Below, piece after piece: positions 7,273 through 14,728 of a stretch of DNA of 15,857 bases (position 1 is the first letter of the stretch; each line of letters starts with the position of its first letter). The stretch comes from Candidatus Glassbacteria bacterium RIFCSPLOWO2_12_FULL_58_11 (GTDB lineage Bacteria > Gemmatimonadota > Glassbacteria > GWA2-58-10): NCBI GenBank assembly GCA_001780825.1, contig MFIX01000188.1:1701-17557 (forward strand), read 5' to 3'. The notes beneath the pieces were generated by a model. It was not told the DNA's origin. It did not search any database and saw only the letters and a list, made by a program, of their open reading frames with translations. The position numbers were made by a program, and so were the translations under genes.

Positions 7273-9363
7273 TCAGGTGATCTTTTCCTTAAGGAGATGT
7301 TCCAGCAATTTCTTGGCGAAAGTTCCGGAGAAAAGCCGCAGCTCCTGGTCGGTTTCGCCGGCGAGGAGGTAGCCCCGCCGGATCAGGCTCCGGGCTGCGT
7401 ACCGGTCGACATCCCCCAGCGGCTCCTGGTCGATTATCTTCTTGCAGAAGCGGATTTCATCGCGGCTCAGGCTGTCCAGGATGAACTGAAAATGCATACC
7501 GGCCTCATCCAGAAACAGCTCCTCGATATTTTCGAAAACGGTTTTGCGCGGATGGACCTGCTCGAAATCGAAATCGAACAGGATTGAGCAGGCGATCGCC
7601 ATATAAAACGGGAAGTATCCGGCGAGCTCGACCACCGAGTCGAAATGCTCCTCCAGCGGATTACCGGCGATCCGGCTGGGCTCGCCCACAAACAGACGGG
7701 CCTCCTGCTCGGTAAATGCACCCAGGTTGAGGTTGGAAAAGATATTGAAGAAAGGAGAATCGCTGATTTCCCGGTTGTGGCAGAGCTCCTGCAGGTTTTT
7801 CACGGAGCTGGTAACATAGGCCACATTGTAGTTGTTGGCCAGCGAGCGCAGGAAGGCGAAGAATTCCGGAGTGAAATTCCGGTTCTTGGTAATCGACTCG
7901 AACTCATCGAAGAGCAGCACCAGTTTCATTTTTTCGCCGTCCAGTCTCTCGCAGACCTCCTTGAACCCGTCGTAACCCGGCTCAGGCAGCGATCCGATCC
8001 GCTCGGCGGTTTCCTCTTTCAGCTTTTCGAACAGCGAGACGAAGAATTCCTGCGCGCTGGACCGGCGCTTTTCCTGGAAATCCATGAAAATGAAAATATA
8101 GCTGGCCGACTCTTTCAGGTAAGACAGCCGGTTGCCGGACTCGTTGATAAAGTGCAGCAGGCTGCTTTTGCCGATCCGCCTTTCACCGACAATCGAGACC
8201 GACTGAGGCCGTCCCGCGCCGATCCGCGAATAGATCGTGGCGATTTCTTTTTTACGGCCGTAGAAAAACCGCCTGTCGCGGATCATGTTGCGGTTGAGAT
8301 AGGGATTCTGGCTGGAAAGCTGGAGTCCCGGTCCGCGCTCGGCGGCGAATGCCGCCAGAGCCTCGGAGTATTCCATGCCGCCGGAGAGTCTTCCAAGCTC
8401 CGCGGCCAGCTCCGCGGCGCTCTGGTAGCGCCGGGCGGGCTCCTTCTCCATGGCCTTGAGGATGATCGCCTCCAGCTCGCGCGGCAGCTCGGGCTTCAGC
8501 TTGCGCGGCGCGACAGGGGTCTCGTTGATATGCTTGAGCGCCACGCTGAGCGGCTTGCCGGGTCCGAAGGGCAGCTTGCCGGTAAAGAGCTCGTACATGA
8601 TTATTCCGACCGCATAGATATCTGCCGCCTGGCCCACATTCTGGCCATTGGCCTGCTCCGGCGATATGTACTCCGGGGTGCCCAAAAACGCCCCGGACTG
8701 CGTGATGGCGCTGGAAGTCTCGCCGATAGCGATCCCGAAATCCATCACCACGCAGCGGCCGGTTTCCTTTTCGAGCATGATATTCTGCGGCTTCAGATCG
8801 CGGTGGATAATCCCCTTGCGATGGGCCTGGCTCAGGGCGAGGCAGATCTGGCGGATGATTCTCAGACCCTCCTCGAGGCCGGGCGGCCGGCTCTGGATAA
8901 TGCTTTTCAGCTCCTCGCCTTCCACGTACTCCATGCTGATAAAGTGTGAATCCTCGCTCTGGCCGATGTCGTAAATGCGATAAACGTTAGGGTGAGTGAT
9001 CGTTCTGGCGAGAGCTATTTCGCGCTTGAACCGGGCGATATAGTCGTGATTGGCGGCCAGGTCCGGGTGCAGGACTTTAAGGGCGACCGTCTGATCGAGC
9101 ACGGTATCCAGCGCCCGGTACACCGAGGCCATCGCGCCATCGCCGATCTTGACCAGCTCGCGGTACCGGCCGGCGAATATTTTTTCAGGCTTGACGGCCG
9201 GTTTTTTGGGCGCGGCTTTCCTGCGGCTGGTCCCGGCAGGGGAGGTCGGCCTGGCGCTGCCGGCAGGCAGGGCCTTTACGGCCGGGTCCCTGAGGCTGGC
9301 CCCGCAGTTCAGGCAGTACCAGTTGCTGTTGGGGTTTTCCGCTTTGCAGCTCGCGCAGATCAT
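7273..9363 (-). CDS. Zinc-ribbon / Ser-Thr protein kinase / STAND-type ATPase fusion
   Basis: A 696-residue soluble protein. Residues 3-20 form a zinc ribbon (C3-x2-C6, C17-x2-C20), then a Pro/Ala/Lys-rich linker to about 62. A complete Hanks-type kinase spans 67-325: glycine loop GDGAMASVY (74-82), Lys96 in VALK, Glu115, HRDLKPQN with Asp189, DFG at 208-210 and SPE at 234-236. Everything catalytic is present. NPYLNRNMIRDRRFFYGR (353-370) opens an AAA/STAND-type ATPase with Walker A GERRIGKS (393-400) and Walker B LVLLFDEFE (481-489), ending in a winged-helix-like region (about 630-696). No membrane segment is seen, unlike PknB-type receptors. The ATPase module is homologous to that of the gene at 10402-13122. 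The start is supported by AAGAGG at 9371-9376, 7 nt before ATG 9363. Targets are unknown; the neighbouring cdaA operon and the other ATPase are candidates only by position. Confidence 0.92.
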   Translation of the reverse strand: MICASCKAENPNSNWYCLNCGASLRDPAVKALPAGSARPTSPAGTSRRKAAPKKPAVKPEKIFAGRYRELVKIGDGAMASVYRALDTVLDQTVALKVLHPDLAANHDYIARFKREIALARTITHPNVYRIYDIGQSEDSHFISMEYVEGEELKSIIQSRPPGLEEGLRIIRQICLALSQAHRKGIIHRDLKPQNIMLEKETGRCVVMDFGIAIGETSSAITQSGAFLGTPEYISPEQANGQNVGQAADIYAVGIIMYELFTGKLPFGPGKPLSVALKHINETPVAPRKLKPELPRELEAIILKAMEKEPARRYQSAAELAAELGRLSGGMEYSEALAAFAAERGPGLQLSSQNPYLNRNMIRDRRFFYGRKKEIATIYSRIGAGRPQSVSIVGERRIGKSSLLHFINESGNRLSYLKESASYIFIFMDFQEKRRSSAQEFFVSLFEKLKEETAERIGSLPEPGYDGFKEVCERLDGEKMKLVLLFDEFESITKNRNFTPEFFAFLRSLANNYNVAYVTSSVKNLQELCHNREISDSPFFNIFSNLNLGAFTEQEARLFVGEPSRIAGNPLEEHFDSVVELAGYFPFYMAIACSILFDFDFEQVHPRKTVFENIEELFLDEAGMHFQFILDSLSRDEIRFCKKIIDQEPLGDVDRYAARSLIRRGYLLAGETDQELRLFSGTFAKKLLEHLLKEKIT

Positions 9364-9370
9364 TTAATAG

Positions 9371-9376
9371 CCTCTT
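9371..9376 (-). promoter_or_regulatory. Ribosome-binding site fixing the kinase start
   Basis: AAGAGG on the minus strand with a 7-nt spacer to ATG 9363. This start keeps the complete four-cysteine zinc ribbon, beginning at residue 3. Confidence 0.65.
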
Positions 9377-9410
9377 AATGAACTGCCTCGCACTAATCCA
9401 CGAGGTATCG

Positions 9411-9439
9411 CAAAAATATATAAATGTTGCACACTCCAA
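9411..9439 (-). promoter_or_regulatory. Candidate Bacteroidota-style promoter for the kinase gene
   Basis: The minus strand has TATTTTTG (9411-9418), fitting the TAnnTTTG -7 consensus known in Bacteroidota, with TTG (9437-9439) 18 nt upstream as a -33 element. It lies about 48 nt before the kinase ATG. The region is AT-rich, so a chance match is possible. If real, it supports placing the organism in or near the FCB group. Confidence 0.3.
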
Positions 9440-9444
9440 TTATC

Positions 9445-9466
9445 GGGCGGACACAGGGGTCCGCCC
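9445..9466. repeat. GC-rich palindrome, dispersed-repeat type (copy A)
   Basis: A perfect 8-bp inverted repeat GGGCGGAC/GTCCGCCC around a 6-nt loop ACAGGG. The surrounding string (gggcggacacaggggtccgcccctac) resembles short hairpin repeats that are scattered in many copies through some environmental genomes. That it is multicopy here is inference; only one copy of this variant is in the window. Confidence 0.6.
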
Positions 9467-9504
9467 CTACAACTTTATTACTTTCAAATATTTACCAGCG
9501 TAGT

Positions 9505-9524
9505 GGCGCACCCACGAGTGCGCC
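9505..9524. repeat. GC-rich palindrome, dispersed-repeat type (variant copy B)
   Basis: A perfect 7-bp inverted repeat GGCGCAC/GTGCGCC around a 6-nt loop CCACGA. It has the same design as the palindrome 38 bp away (G/C-rich arms, 6-nt loop, poly-C after the second arm) but different arm bases, with both strands changed together. This looks like a second member of one repeat family. Confidence 0.55.
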
Positions 9525-9650
9525 CCCTTTCCTTACTACTCCTTTTAATGATTGCGAGCCTGGTACTTAATAGCCGCTCCGCTGCGTCACCTTAGTATTT
9601 GGTTTCAGAGCAAGCACCGGGAATTAAAGCCGATTCAATTCGAATCCAGA

Positions 9651-10376
9651 TCACTCGCCGCCGGCCCAGCGCACGGCATTGACAATCAGCTTTGTCAGCG
9701 GCTGGTTAACCAGGAAAGGCTTTTTTTCGACCGGGTCGCCCGGACTGAGATAAACCACCCGGCCCGCGCCCTCGGTCCGGGTCCAGCCGCAGTCCTCCTG
9801 GGGGCCGTTTTCCTGGAGGTCGCAGCTCAGGAACTTGTTGACCGGCTCACCGGGATAGAACTGCATCCTGAAATCCTGATCGTCATACACTTTGAATTTC
9901 TCAGGTATCCCTTCGAGTATGGGGTGCTCCACGCCCGGGATGCGCACGATGTTAAAGTCCCGGTGCTCGAGCATTCTATCCTCCAGGGTGTAAAAGCCGC
10001 CGATCAGCCGGGTCAGCTCCGGATTGCCATTGGCTTTGTTGATCACGTGGTGCAGGGCCACGAGCCCGCGGCCCTCGGCGACGAATTCAGAGATGTTTTT
10101 TTCGTGGATGGCCGTGATATTATTGTGGTTGAACAGCACCAGGACCGCGTAATTTTTCAGGACTGCGGGCTCGAGCAGGTTCTCGGTGTTGGCGAAATCG
10201 GCCCGGATTCCGGGGGTGGCGGTGCTGTCGAGAAATTGGGCCAGCTCGAAGGCCGCTTTCCCATACCGGTACTGGTCGGCGAATACCAGGACATTCAACT
10301 GGCGCTGGGCAAGAGCGGCGCCCGTGTGAAGGCAAAACAATAAGACGAGAGTCGAATGAAAACTAATTCTTCTCAT
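9651..10376 (-). CDS. Exported ThuA-domain protein (class I glutamine amidotransferase-like fold)
   Basis: A 241-residue protein with a signal peptide (hydrophobic core about 8-22, likely cleavage ALA|Q at 23/24). The rest is one ThuA domain: strand LNVLVFAD (27-34), GRGLVALHH (102-110), HPILEGIP (151-158) and GRVVYLSPGD (205-214), ending in the usual N-x-V-R-W-A helix. ThuA proteins were named for trehalose utilisation in rhizobia; most homologues, abundant in Planctomycetota and FCB relatives, have no proven activity, so I assign no reaction. The export signal places it outside the cytoplasm. It starts 25 bp after the TPR-ATPase gene. A GGGGGG just upstream may serve as a poor RBS and lies in a small 5-bp inverted repeat (10379-10391), so expression may depend on upstream translation. 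Confidence 0.88.
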   Translation of the reverse strand: MRRISFHSTLVLLFCLHTGAALAQRQLNVLVFADQYRYGKAAFELAQFLDSTATPGIRADFANTENLLEPAVLKNYAVLVLFNHNNITAIHEKNISEFVAEGRGLVALHHVINKANGNPELTRLIGGFYTLEDRMLEHRDFNIVRIPGVEHPILEGIPEKFKVYDDQDFRMQFYPGEPVNKFLSCDLQENGPQEDCGWTRTEGAGRVVYLSPGDPVEKKPFLVNQPLTKLIVNAVRWAGGE

Positions 10377-10401
10377 ATAGCCCCCCGGGCTTTAAAGGGT
10401 T

Positions 10402-13122
10402 TCAAACCGCCAGTTGGCGCTCGATCTCCTGCGAAACCTTGAAAAGATTGTGCTCTTCACGGATCCAGAGGCGGAACAGGTCCATGCGGAAGCGGTACTC
10501 TTCCTTGGAATCCGACTCGAGGATTTCGCGGCCGACCATGTTTTCGCAGACTTTTTTAATCTGGTCCGCGCTCAGGGACAGCGAATACTTTTTCATCACC
10601 GCGGCGATATCCTCCTGGCCGGTGAAATAGTTCTGGCTCCGGCAGCACTCGGCCAGGGCCGAGAGTATGGATTTCTCCTGGGCGCCGAGCCCGGCCCAGA
10701 AATAGATCATCTGCGGCGGCGGGTTATCATTGATTTCGCGGATGATAGCCGAAAAATCCTCATCGAAGATGGAATTCCGTTTTTCCTCGTTCAACATCTC
10801 GACAATGTTGCGGCAGATCAACTGGGTATAAAAGGGCTGTCCGGCGGTCAGGCGCATGATCGTGCGGATGGAAGAGCCGAGATAGAAGACTTTGCCGCGC
10901 ACCGGCTCCTGGATCAGGCGGCGCGTGTCGTTGGGCGTGAGGTAGCTGATATTGCGGTAGTCGCAGCGCTGGAGTAGAGGCTCCCAGTAGCTTTTTTTCC
11001 GGTCCTGAAGGCGGTGGTTGCCGGCAAAGATCAGAAACAGTCCGGCCTTGTGTTCCACCAGTCCGCTCAGGAAAAGGAAAATGTCCTTTTTGATCTTGCC
11101 TTCCTCGACTTTATCCTCGATCAGCTCGTACTCATCGACCAGCAAGAGCAGCTTTTGTTCGCCAGCGGCCGCGAGGACTTTGTCGATGAACTTTTCGAAC
11201 AGAGGGTAGGGGTTTTTCGAGTGGTCCTCGAAAACGGAGAGCTCGAAATCGATTTGCTGGGGCCGGAGCGCCTCGCTTGTGATCTCGGCCAGTCGGCCGA
11301 GGAACTCGCTGTCATCGTTGACCGCCATGGCCTGCATGTCGATAAATACCGGCAGGTAGTTCGTCCCCAGTCTCCCCCCGACAATCTGGTAGAGCACCGA
11401 GGTTTTTCCAGCCCGGCGTTCGCCGAACAGGATTATCAGGGAGCCGTATTTCTCGTTGTCCACTTTGTTTTTTACATAGCGGAAATCATCCTCGCGGCCA
11501 AAGAACATTTCCCGGCTGCGGATCGGGTTGCCGACAATGAACGGATTGGGAGCGATCAGCTCGAACGGCCGGCGCCGGAGACGGTTGAGCAGGATATGGA
11601 TGGCGTTTCTGCGGTAGTAATAGTAGCCGCCGCCGCCGAGCAGGAGCAAGCCGCTACAAAGCCCGGCAAACAGGGGAGTCTTCCAGAAAGGCGGCCAATA
11701 AAACACCTCGCGGCTGATTGCAGCGATATTCTGCTCTCCATCGTAAACCGCCAGCTCGATCCGGTTGGCTCCTTCGGCTAAATCAAGATTTTCCTCGAAT
11801 GACTGGCTTCCCGGCGCGGGTCCGTTGCCGGCGAACAGGAAGACATCGCGTTCCCGGCCGTTGAGAGTAATGGCGATGCGCAGGATCCCATCATCATCCG
11901 CGGCGGTCCCGGAAAGCGAGGCGGTCGGCTTGGTGAATCGCACCGCGGAATCCGCGGGAAGGTTGAGCAGGACCTGTGGCAGGTCCCGCATCCGCCTTCG
12001 GCGCTCGCTTTCCGCAAGAGAATTTTCCAGCAGCTCGTAAAGGCTGTCCGCATCGCGGCTTTGTCCGAGCTGGCGGGCGCCGATCAGCAGGTCCCGGGCG
12101 GTGATCAGCGAATCGTGCTCCATCAGGCGCGCCGCCTCCTCCAGCATGCTCGCCCGGATATCGGCTCGCGTGCGCTCCTCGATCAGTCGGCCGGCCCGCC
12201 GGCTGGCGATAAGCGCTTCGCTGTTGCCTGGTTCGAGCACCAGGACACTGTCGAAACAGGCCTTGGCTGCCTCGAGCTCGCTGCCGTGGAACAGCCGGCT
12301 GCCTCTGGCCAGCAGATTGCCGATTCGCTGCCGCCTGCGCTCCTTCTCCCGGGCCTGCCGCTCCAGCAGCGCCTCGACCTTAGTGATCGAGGCCTGCGCC
12401 TCCGCATTATCCGGGTCGAGCGCCAGGGCCTTCTGGAAGTTGGTCAGGGCCTCGAGATAGCTCTGCGCCTCGAGCAAAGATTTTCCGTGGGCCAGCCGGT
12501 CGGCGATCTCGGCTCTCCGGCGGATTTCGCTCTCCCGGTGTTCGATCTCGGCTTTTATCCTCCGGATGTGCTCGGCCGCGTCTTTGTGCTGCGGATCGAA
12601 AGTGAGCACGCTTTCAAATTTCAACAGCGCTTCCTGCATCTCGCCACGGCCCTCCAGCTCGAGCCCGTTCTTGAATTCGGACTCGATCTTCTGGTTGATC
12701 TGCCGCTGCTGGACGGAAGACGGAGTTTTACCCTCGATCGCGTTGGTGTAGCTCCGGAGAAGCTCCAGCTGTTCCGGACTGTTATATATTGCACCCTCGG
12801 CCAGCGAGCGCTTGAAATTCTCCAGCGCTTTCTCATTGTCGCCCAGGTTGTAATAGACCAGCCCCAACTGGAAATAGGGGAGATAGTCCCGGTGCCAGAC
12901 TCCATAGGTGCGGGCGTTTAGCTCCGGCACGGGTTTCAGCCGGACCGCCAGCTCCAGCGGGGCGATCGCCTCCTCCCAATGTCCGGCGGCAATCTTCTCC
13001 AGAGCCAGCTCATAGGCCGAATACCAGGTGTCCTGGCCGTGAAGGCCGGAATATGCCAGAGCCAGCGCCAGACACCCGACCGGCGCGGCCTTACGAATGA
13101 TTTTTAAAAGTCCTTGTGGCAT
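10402..13122 (-). CDS. Membrane-spanning TPR / Ig-like / STAND-type ATPase protein
   Basis: A 906-residue protein. An N-terminal signal sequence or anchor (hydrophobic 13-27, possible cleavage after LHG) leads into a helical region of TPR-like repeats, the clearest at about 33-66, 79-110, 146-180, 207-240 and 268-302, with charged helices between (190-206, 250-266). Residues 396-475 resemble a bacterial Ig-like domain (SGTAADDDGI...NGRERDV...EGANRIELAVYD). One transmembrane helix (482-502) is followed by YYYYRR...LRRR, strongly basic, so the C-terminus should be cytosolic. NPFIVGNPIRSREMFFGRE (526-544) opens an AAA/STAND-type ATPase with Walker A GERRAGKT (567-574) and Walker B LLLLVDEYE (658-666), then a winged-helix-like tail (about 815-890). 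It looks like a one-piece transmembrane sensor with NTPase output. It begins 8 bp after the FadL-like gene. Ligand and downstream partner are unknown. Confidence 0.88.
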   Translation of the reverse strand: MPQGLLKIIRKAAPVGCLALALAYSGLHGQDTWYSAYELALEKIAAGHWEEAIAPLELAVRLKPVPELNARTYGVWHRDYLPYFQLGLVYYNLGDNEKALENFKRSLAEGAIYNSPEQLELLRSYTNAIEGKTPSSVQQRQINQKIESEFKNGLELEGRGEMQEALLKFESVLTFDPQHKDAAEHIRRIKAEIEHRESEIRRRAEIADRLAHGKSLLEAQSYLEALTNFQKALALDPDNAEAQASITKVEALLERQAREKERRRQRIGNLLARGSRLFHGSELEAAKACFDSVLVLEPGNSEALIASRRAGRLIEERTRADIRASMLEEAARLMEHDSLITARDLLIGARQLGQSRDADSLYELLENSLAESERRRRMRDLPQVLLNLPADSAVRFTKPTASLSGTAADDDGILRIAITLNGRERDVFLFAGNGPAPGSQSFEENLDLAEGANRIELAVYDGEQNIAAISREVFYWPPFWKTPLFAGLCSGLLLLGGGGYYYYRRNAIHILLNRLRRRPFELIAPNPFIVGNPIRSREMFFGREDDFRYVKNKVDNEKYGSLIILFGERRAGKTSVLYQIVGGRLGTNYLPVFIDMQAMAVNDDSEFLGRLAEITSEALRPQQIDFELSVFEDHSKNPYPLFEKFIDKVLAAAGEQKLLLLVDEYELIEDKVEEGKIKKDIFLFLSGLVEHKAGLFLIFAGNHRLQDRKKSYWEPLLQRCDYRNISYLTPNDTRRLIQEPVRGKVFYLGSSIRTIMRLTAGQPFYTQLICRNIVEMLNEEKRNSIFDEDFSAIIREINDNPPPQMIYFWAGLGAQEKSILSALAECCRSQNYFTGQEDIAAVMKKYSLSLSADQIKKVCENMVGREILESDSKEEYRFRMDLFRLWIREEHNLFKVSQEIERQLAV

Positions 13123-13130
13123 AGTTTGGC

Positions 13131-14486
13131 CTAGAAGCGGAACACGGCGGAGAGCAGGAATTCGGAAACGCTGCGCGAGAAATTGACCGCCGTATCAAGC
13201 TGAATTTTATTCTGCAGGACGAATCCCAGGCCGAACGTGCCGTGGATTTCATCCCGGCCCCTCGGGAACAGAGGCTGAAGGGCTTCGCTTTCGATGGTCG
13301 TGTGGACCACGTGCGAGGGGTCGGTATAAAAGCCGGCGCGCACCGGAATCTGCCAGCGGCCCAGCGTCATAAAATATTCGACTCCGAAATGGAGCTCGGT
13401 CCTGTCGTCCAAAACCAGGTCCTGCACCCCGTCGCTGTCAACCCACCTCGAGTAGGGAAAATCCGGGATCGAGACCGGCCGGTCATCCTCGTTGAGATTA
13501 CGGTCCAGGCCTTTGATCAGATCCGAGTACTCGACCCGGACCATATCGAGCGACAGGGTCAGACTTTCCAGAGGCCGCAAGGCCACGCCGAAGCTGTAAA
13601 CATCTGGCACCTTGAAAACCAACCCCTGGTTCGCCTTGAGGATGTTGGTGCGTCCCAGGTCATCCACGCGGACATCCTCGATCGAGTTGACGATGTTGAA
13701 GCGCGGACCGCTGCGGTAAACCGCTCCGAAACTGAATAATTGCAGCGGCTCGAATTTCAGCCCGAAATTTACGCTGTAACGGACATCGCTGCTGTTGCTG
13801 GCGACACTGAATATCCGGTCGGGCCTGTTTTTCTGGAATTGCTGCTGGAACAAATCTTCGATAAAGCGGAACTCGAGAGTGGAGGTTATGTTGGAGATTC
13901 CGAGCGAGAGGTAGCGGGTAGGCTGGTAGGCGAAAGCCAACCCCCAGTTATTGACCTGGATATCGCTGCGGGTGTTGTTGCCCAGGGCAAATTCGTCCGG
14001 GTCCAGGAGCGGATAGTCGAAAACCGAGCCGAAGCCCGGGGCGGCATAAGAGCTTTCGAAATTAATCAGCTCCTGGCGGTACAGAGAGAAGGCGAATTTC
14101 CCGTGGGGATAAACCAGCGACAGATAGCTCTGGCTGCCGACATCGTTTTTAAATTCTTTACGCAGGTCCCGCTGCAGCTCGTTACCGGCAAACTCCACGT
14201 GCTTGAACCGGCTTTCCTTAAAATGCGCGGAAACTTCCGGCATAGTCAATATGGTAAGGCCCGCCGGGTTGGCCATCCCCGCGGTGGCGTCATCGGCGAT
14301 CGCCACGAAAGCCCCGCCCAGCCCGACCGCGCGCGCGCTGGGGATATTGAAATTAAACTGAATGTTGCGGATAAACGTATTCCGGTCGTTTTTGCGCCAG
14401 AAGCTTTGCCCCGCGGCCTGGGCGGCCAGGAGGCCCGACAGAAGACAAACTGCCGGCAGTACCGGGAACCGGCGGCGGAGAGACAT
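13131..14486 (-). CDS. FadL/OmpP1/PorV-like outer-membrane beta-barrel protein
   Basis: I choose ATG 14486 (451 residues) rather than an in-frame TTG at 14537, because it gives a clean signal peptide: basic MSLRRR, hydrophobic core, AAQAAG (to about 26). After it, SARAVGLGGAFVAIADDATA (50-69) leading to ANPAGL (73-78) is the hallmark N-terminus of FadL/TodX and PorV-like proteins. The rest has alternating amphipathic strands, and the chain ends FLLSAVFRF with terminal Phe, the BAM-recognised beta-signal. FadL members move hydrophobic compounds; PorV members serve type IX secretion. The cargo cannot be read here. The stop is 8 bp from the next start, so it is almost certainly co-transcribed with the TPR-ATPase, suggesting the two work in the same envelope process. 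Confidence 0.88.
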   Translation of the reverse strand: MSLRRRFPVLPAVCLLSGLLAAQAAGQSFWRKNDRNTFIRNIQFNFNIPSARAVGLGGAFVAIADDATAGMANPAGLTILTMPEVSAHFKESRFKHVEFAGNELQRDLRKEFKNDVGSQSYLSLVYPHGKFAFSLYRQELINFESSYAAPGFGSVFDYPLLDPDEFALGNNTRSDIQVNNWGLAFAYQPTRYLSLGISNITSTLEFRFIEDLFQQQFQKNRPDRIFSVASNSSDVRYSVNFGLKFEPLQLFSFGAVYRSGPRFNIVNSIEDVRVDDLGRTNILKANQGLVFKVPDVYSFGVALRPLESLTLSLDMVRVEYSDLIKGLDRNLNEDDRPVSIPDFPYSRWVDSDGVQDLVLDDRTELHFGVEYFMTLGRWQIPVRAGFYTDPSHVVHTTIESEALQPLFPRGRDEIHGTFGLGFVLQNKIQLDTAVNFSRSVSEFLLSAVFRF

Positions 14487-14728
14487 GTTCCCCGGCGAAA
14501 AAATAATCCTCAGGAAATTTTCTTTTATATCGAGCAACCGTTTAAATCCGGTTTGAAGGAGCAGTGGAATGCAGCGCCTGTCAAAAAGACTTTCAGTTTG
14601 GCTTCGACCTGGAAAGGGCCGGCGACCGTGGAACTCCTATCATGCACGAGCGATTTCCTGCTGGAAATTACTCCTGGCAATCACTCTGATTACCTAATCC
14701 AGGCCAGCACAATGATAACACCGCCAGC
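14487..14728. other. Intergenic spacer between lipoprotein and FadL-like genes
   Basis: I see no gene here. It contains a perfect TTGACA on the minus strand (14579-14584) but no -10 box at proper spacing, so I do not call a promoter. A TTG-initiated N-terminal extension of the FadL-like frame (to 14537) is possible but less likely than ATG 14486. Confidence 0.5.

Larger units (their letters stand above)
9364..9650. other. 287-bp intergenic spacer with palindromes between ThuA and kinase genes
   Basis: No coding region is supported here. From the ThuA side it contains a weak 5-bp hairpin just after the ThuA stop (9632-9646, GATTC/GAATC), about 100 bp without clear features, two GC-rich palindromes (9505-9524 and 9445-9466) with AT-rich DNA between them, and the kinase promoter candidate and RBS. 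Neither GC-rich palindrome is followed by a T-run on the minus strand. I see no tRNA or other RNA gene. Confidence 0.6.

Noticed and set aside
7645..8949. Long plus-strand open frame (434 codons) opposite the kinase
   Set aside because: It lies wholly antisense to a kinase/ATPase frame with intact motifs; its translation is low-complexity His/Gln/Arg/Leu-rich without any recognisable domain, as expected from GC-rich codon use on the other strand.
9632..9646. GATTC/GAATC hairpin resembling a tRNA T-arm or terminator after the ThuA gene
   Set aside because: The stem is only 5 bp, without anticodon arm or acceptor partner and without a T-run, so neither a tRNA nor a convincing terminator.
10379..10391. 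AGCCC/GGGCT inverted repeat before the ThuA start
   Set aside because: A 5-bp stem with a 3-nt loop in GC-rich DNA; too small to claim as a regulatory hairpin or terminator.
11014..12921. Several plus-strand frames of 250-290 codons opposite the TPR-ATPase
   Set aside because: Shadows of the coding strand; they lack motifs, while the minus frame has Walker A/B and TPR pattern.
14579..14584. Perfect TTGACA -35 box upstream of the FadL-like gene
   Set aside because: No -10-like hexamer at 16-19 nt; the nearest AT-rich element is about 50 nt away.
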